15,299 nt of DNA from JBHIFB01 sp046760905 (GTDB lineage: Bacteria > Gemmatimonadota > CAZMKB01). Shown here in pieces: positions 14,716 through 15,299 of this stretch. Position numbers and translations under genes: made by a program. Location: assembly GCA_046760905.1 (NCBI GenBank), contig JBHIFB010000073.1:1-15299 (forward strand). Reading direction: 5' to 3'. The notes beneath the pieces are model-generated. The model saw only the letters and a list, made by a program, of their open reading frames with translations. It was not told where the DNA came from and did no database searches. Position 1 is the stretch's first letter. Each line of letters begins with the position of its first letter.

Positions 14716-15299
14716 GAATTACAAGGGATTAATTCTCTGCATTTTCTTAGCTCTTGCGCTCATTTTCCATGGCGAATTATCGGCTGAAAAAGCAGAGGAG
14801 ATCTCCGAAATTTTGAAGCTAGACACCCCGAAGGTGATTGTATCGGGTATTCCCTCCTCCCTGACTGTGCAGACCACCAGCTTGCCTTCCTGTGACTCTT
14901 TGGATTATCACTGCACCGTCTCATACAGTGAATCAGGAGATGTACTCGACGAATTCACGGGTTTTATTCACTCAAATGAACGGATCACACTAAAACTGGA
15001 TAAAAGTATTGAACCTTCCAAGGTGGCAATCGTACTCTCATCCTCCGATGGAACAATCGTAGGAAAGGAACTAAGGGTTATTCCCGGTTTCTCAACAATA
15101 CTTCCTCCTCTCGTTGCAATCATGTTCGCGCTGCTGTTTAAAGAGGTTGTGGTGTCTCTTACATTAGGTGTATGGCTGGGTGCATTTCTGCTTTTCGATT
15201 ATTCCCCCTTCAAGGCATTGCTCGGTGTAGTTGACTATTTCGCAGTCGAGGTCCTCACCGATCGGGACCACATCGCGATTGTCGTGTTTACACTTCTGT
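14696..15299 (+). CDS. Na+/H+ antiporter (NhaC-like family) with N-terminal extracytoplasmic domain, 3' end missing
   Basis: 201 codons are visible before the window ends. Residues 1-30 look like a signal peptide (basic tip, hydrophobic 11-24, possible cut after ELSA at 30). Residues about 31-128 are hydrophilic and strand-rich, with two close cysteines (66 and 73) that could form a disulfide, like a small Ig-like beta domain outside the cytoplasm. Transmembrane sequence begins at about 132 with STILPPLVAIMFALLFKEVVVSLTLGVWLGAFLLF, which resembles the opening of NhaC-family Na+/H+ antiporters. I chose the ATG at 14696, inside the end of ppdK, because it precedes the signal peptide in frame after the last upstream stop; its ribosome-binding sequence is poor. 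Substrate and direction cannot be read from the fragment; a related organic-anion or amino-acid antiporter is possible. Confidence 0.7.
   Translation, partial: MRLLTSRNYKGLILCIFLALALIFHGELSAEKAEEISEILKLDTPKVIVSGIPSSLTVQTTSLPSCDSLDYHCTVSYSESGDVLDEFTGFIHSNERITLKLDKSIEPSKVAIVLSSSDGTIVGKELRVIPGFSTILPPLVAIMFALLFKEVVVSLTLGVWLGAFLLFDYSPFKALLGVVDYFAVEVLTDRDHIAIVVFTLL

Overview
The window is a dense bacterial housekeeping region with mid-range GC by eye. It contains no mobile element, CRISPR array, tRNA or rRNA that I can see. A membrane-anchored HtrA-type protease with two PDZ domains and a phosphatidylserine synthase/decarboxylase pair suggest a diderm that makes phosphatidylethanolamine. A [4Fe-4S]-type PurF and a pyruvate phosphate dikinase fit, but do not prove, an anaerobic or micro-oxic, PPi-using metabolism. 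I cannot name the lineage from sequence alone; an uncultivated, deep-branching phylum is my guess.

Left part (1-3068, minus strand): a tightly packed cofactor cluster reads right to left as TIM-barrel isomerase/epimerase-like protein, folB, folK, panB, panC (panC is cut by the window edge). The last four genes overlap one another. FolB and FolK make the folate pterin precursor. PanB uses methylene-tetrahydrofolate to build ketopantoate, and PanC makes pantothenate, so the cluster joins folate and CoA precursor supply.

Middle (3069-4136): a divergent intergenic region of about 310 bases holds a candidate minus-strand sigma-70 promoter, a perfect 11-bp hairpin lying just downstream of its predicted start, a 12-bp palindrome, a possible short upstream ORF, and an extended -10 promoter facing right. 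It is followed by an unrecognised small secreted-protein gene (3381-3866), a clear stem-loop terminator (3911-3936), and immediately a near-consensus promoter (TTGACA, 17-bp spacer, TATTAT at 3941-3969).

Right part (4137-15299, plus strand): this promoter appears to drive a ten-gene run with overlaps or very short gaps: truA, transaldolase, htrA-like protease, purB, purC, psd, pssA, purF, ppdK and the start of an NhaC-family antiporter. Three purine genes enclose the two phosphatidylethanolamine genes, so nucleotide synthesis, lipid synthesis, tRNA modification, envelope proteolysis and central carbon metabolism seem to be transcribed together. I saw no purine riboswitch or other recognised regulatory RNA in the truA leader. 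The most interesting items are the unrecognised secreted protein with a GCGCP motif, the 5'-end hairpin of the folate/pantothenate transcript, and the extracytoplasmic N-terminal domain on the antiporter.
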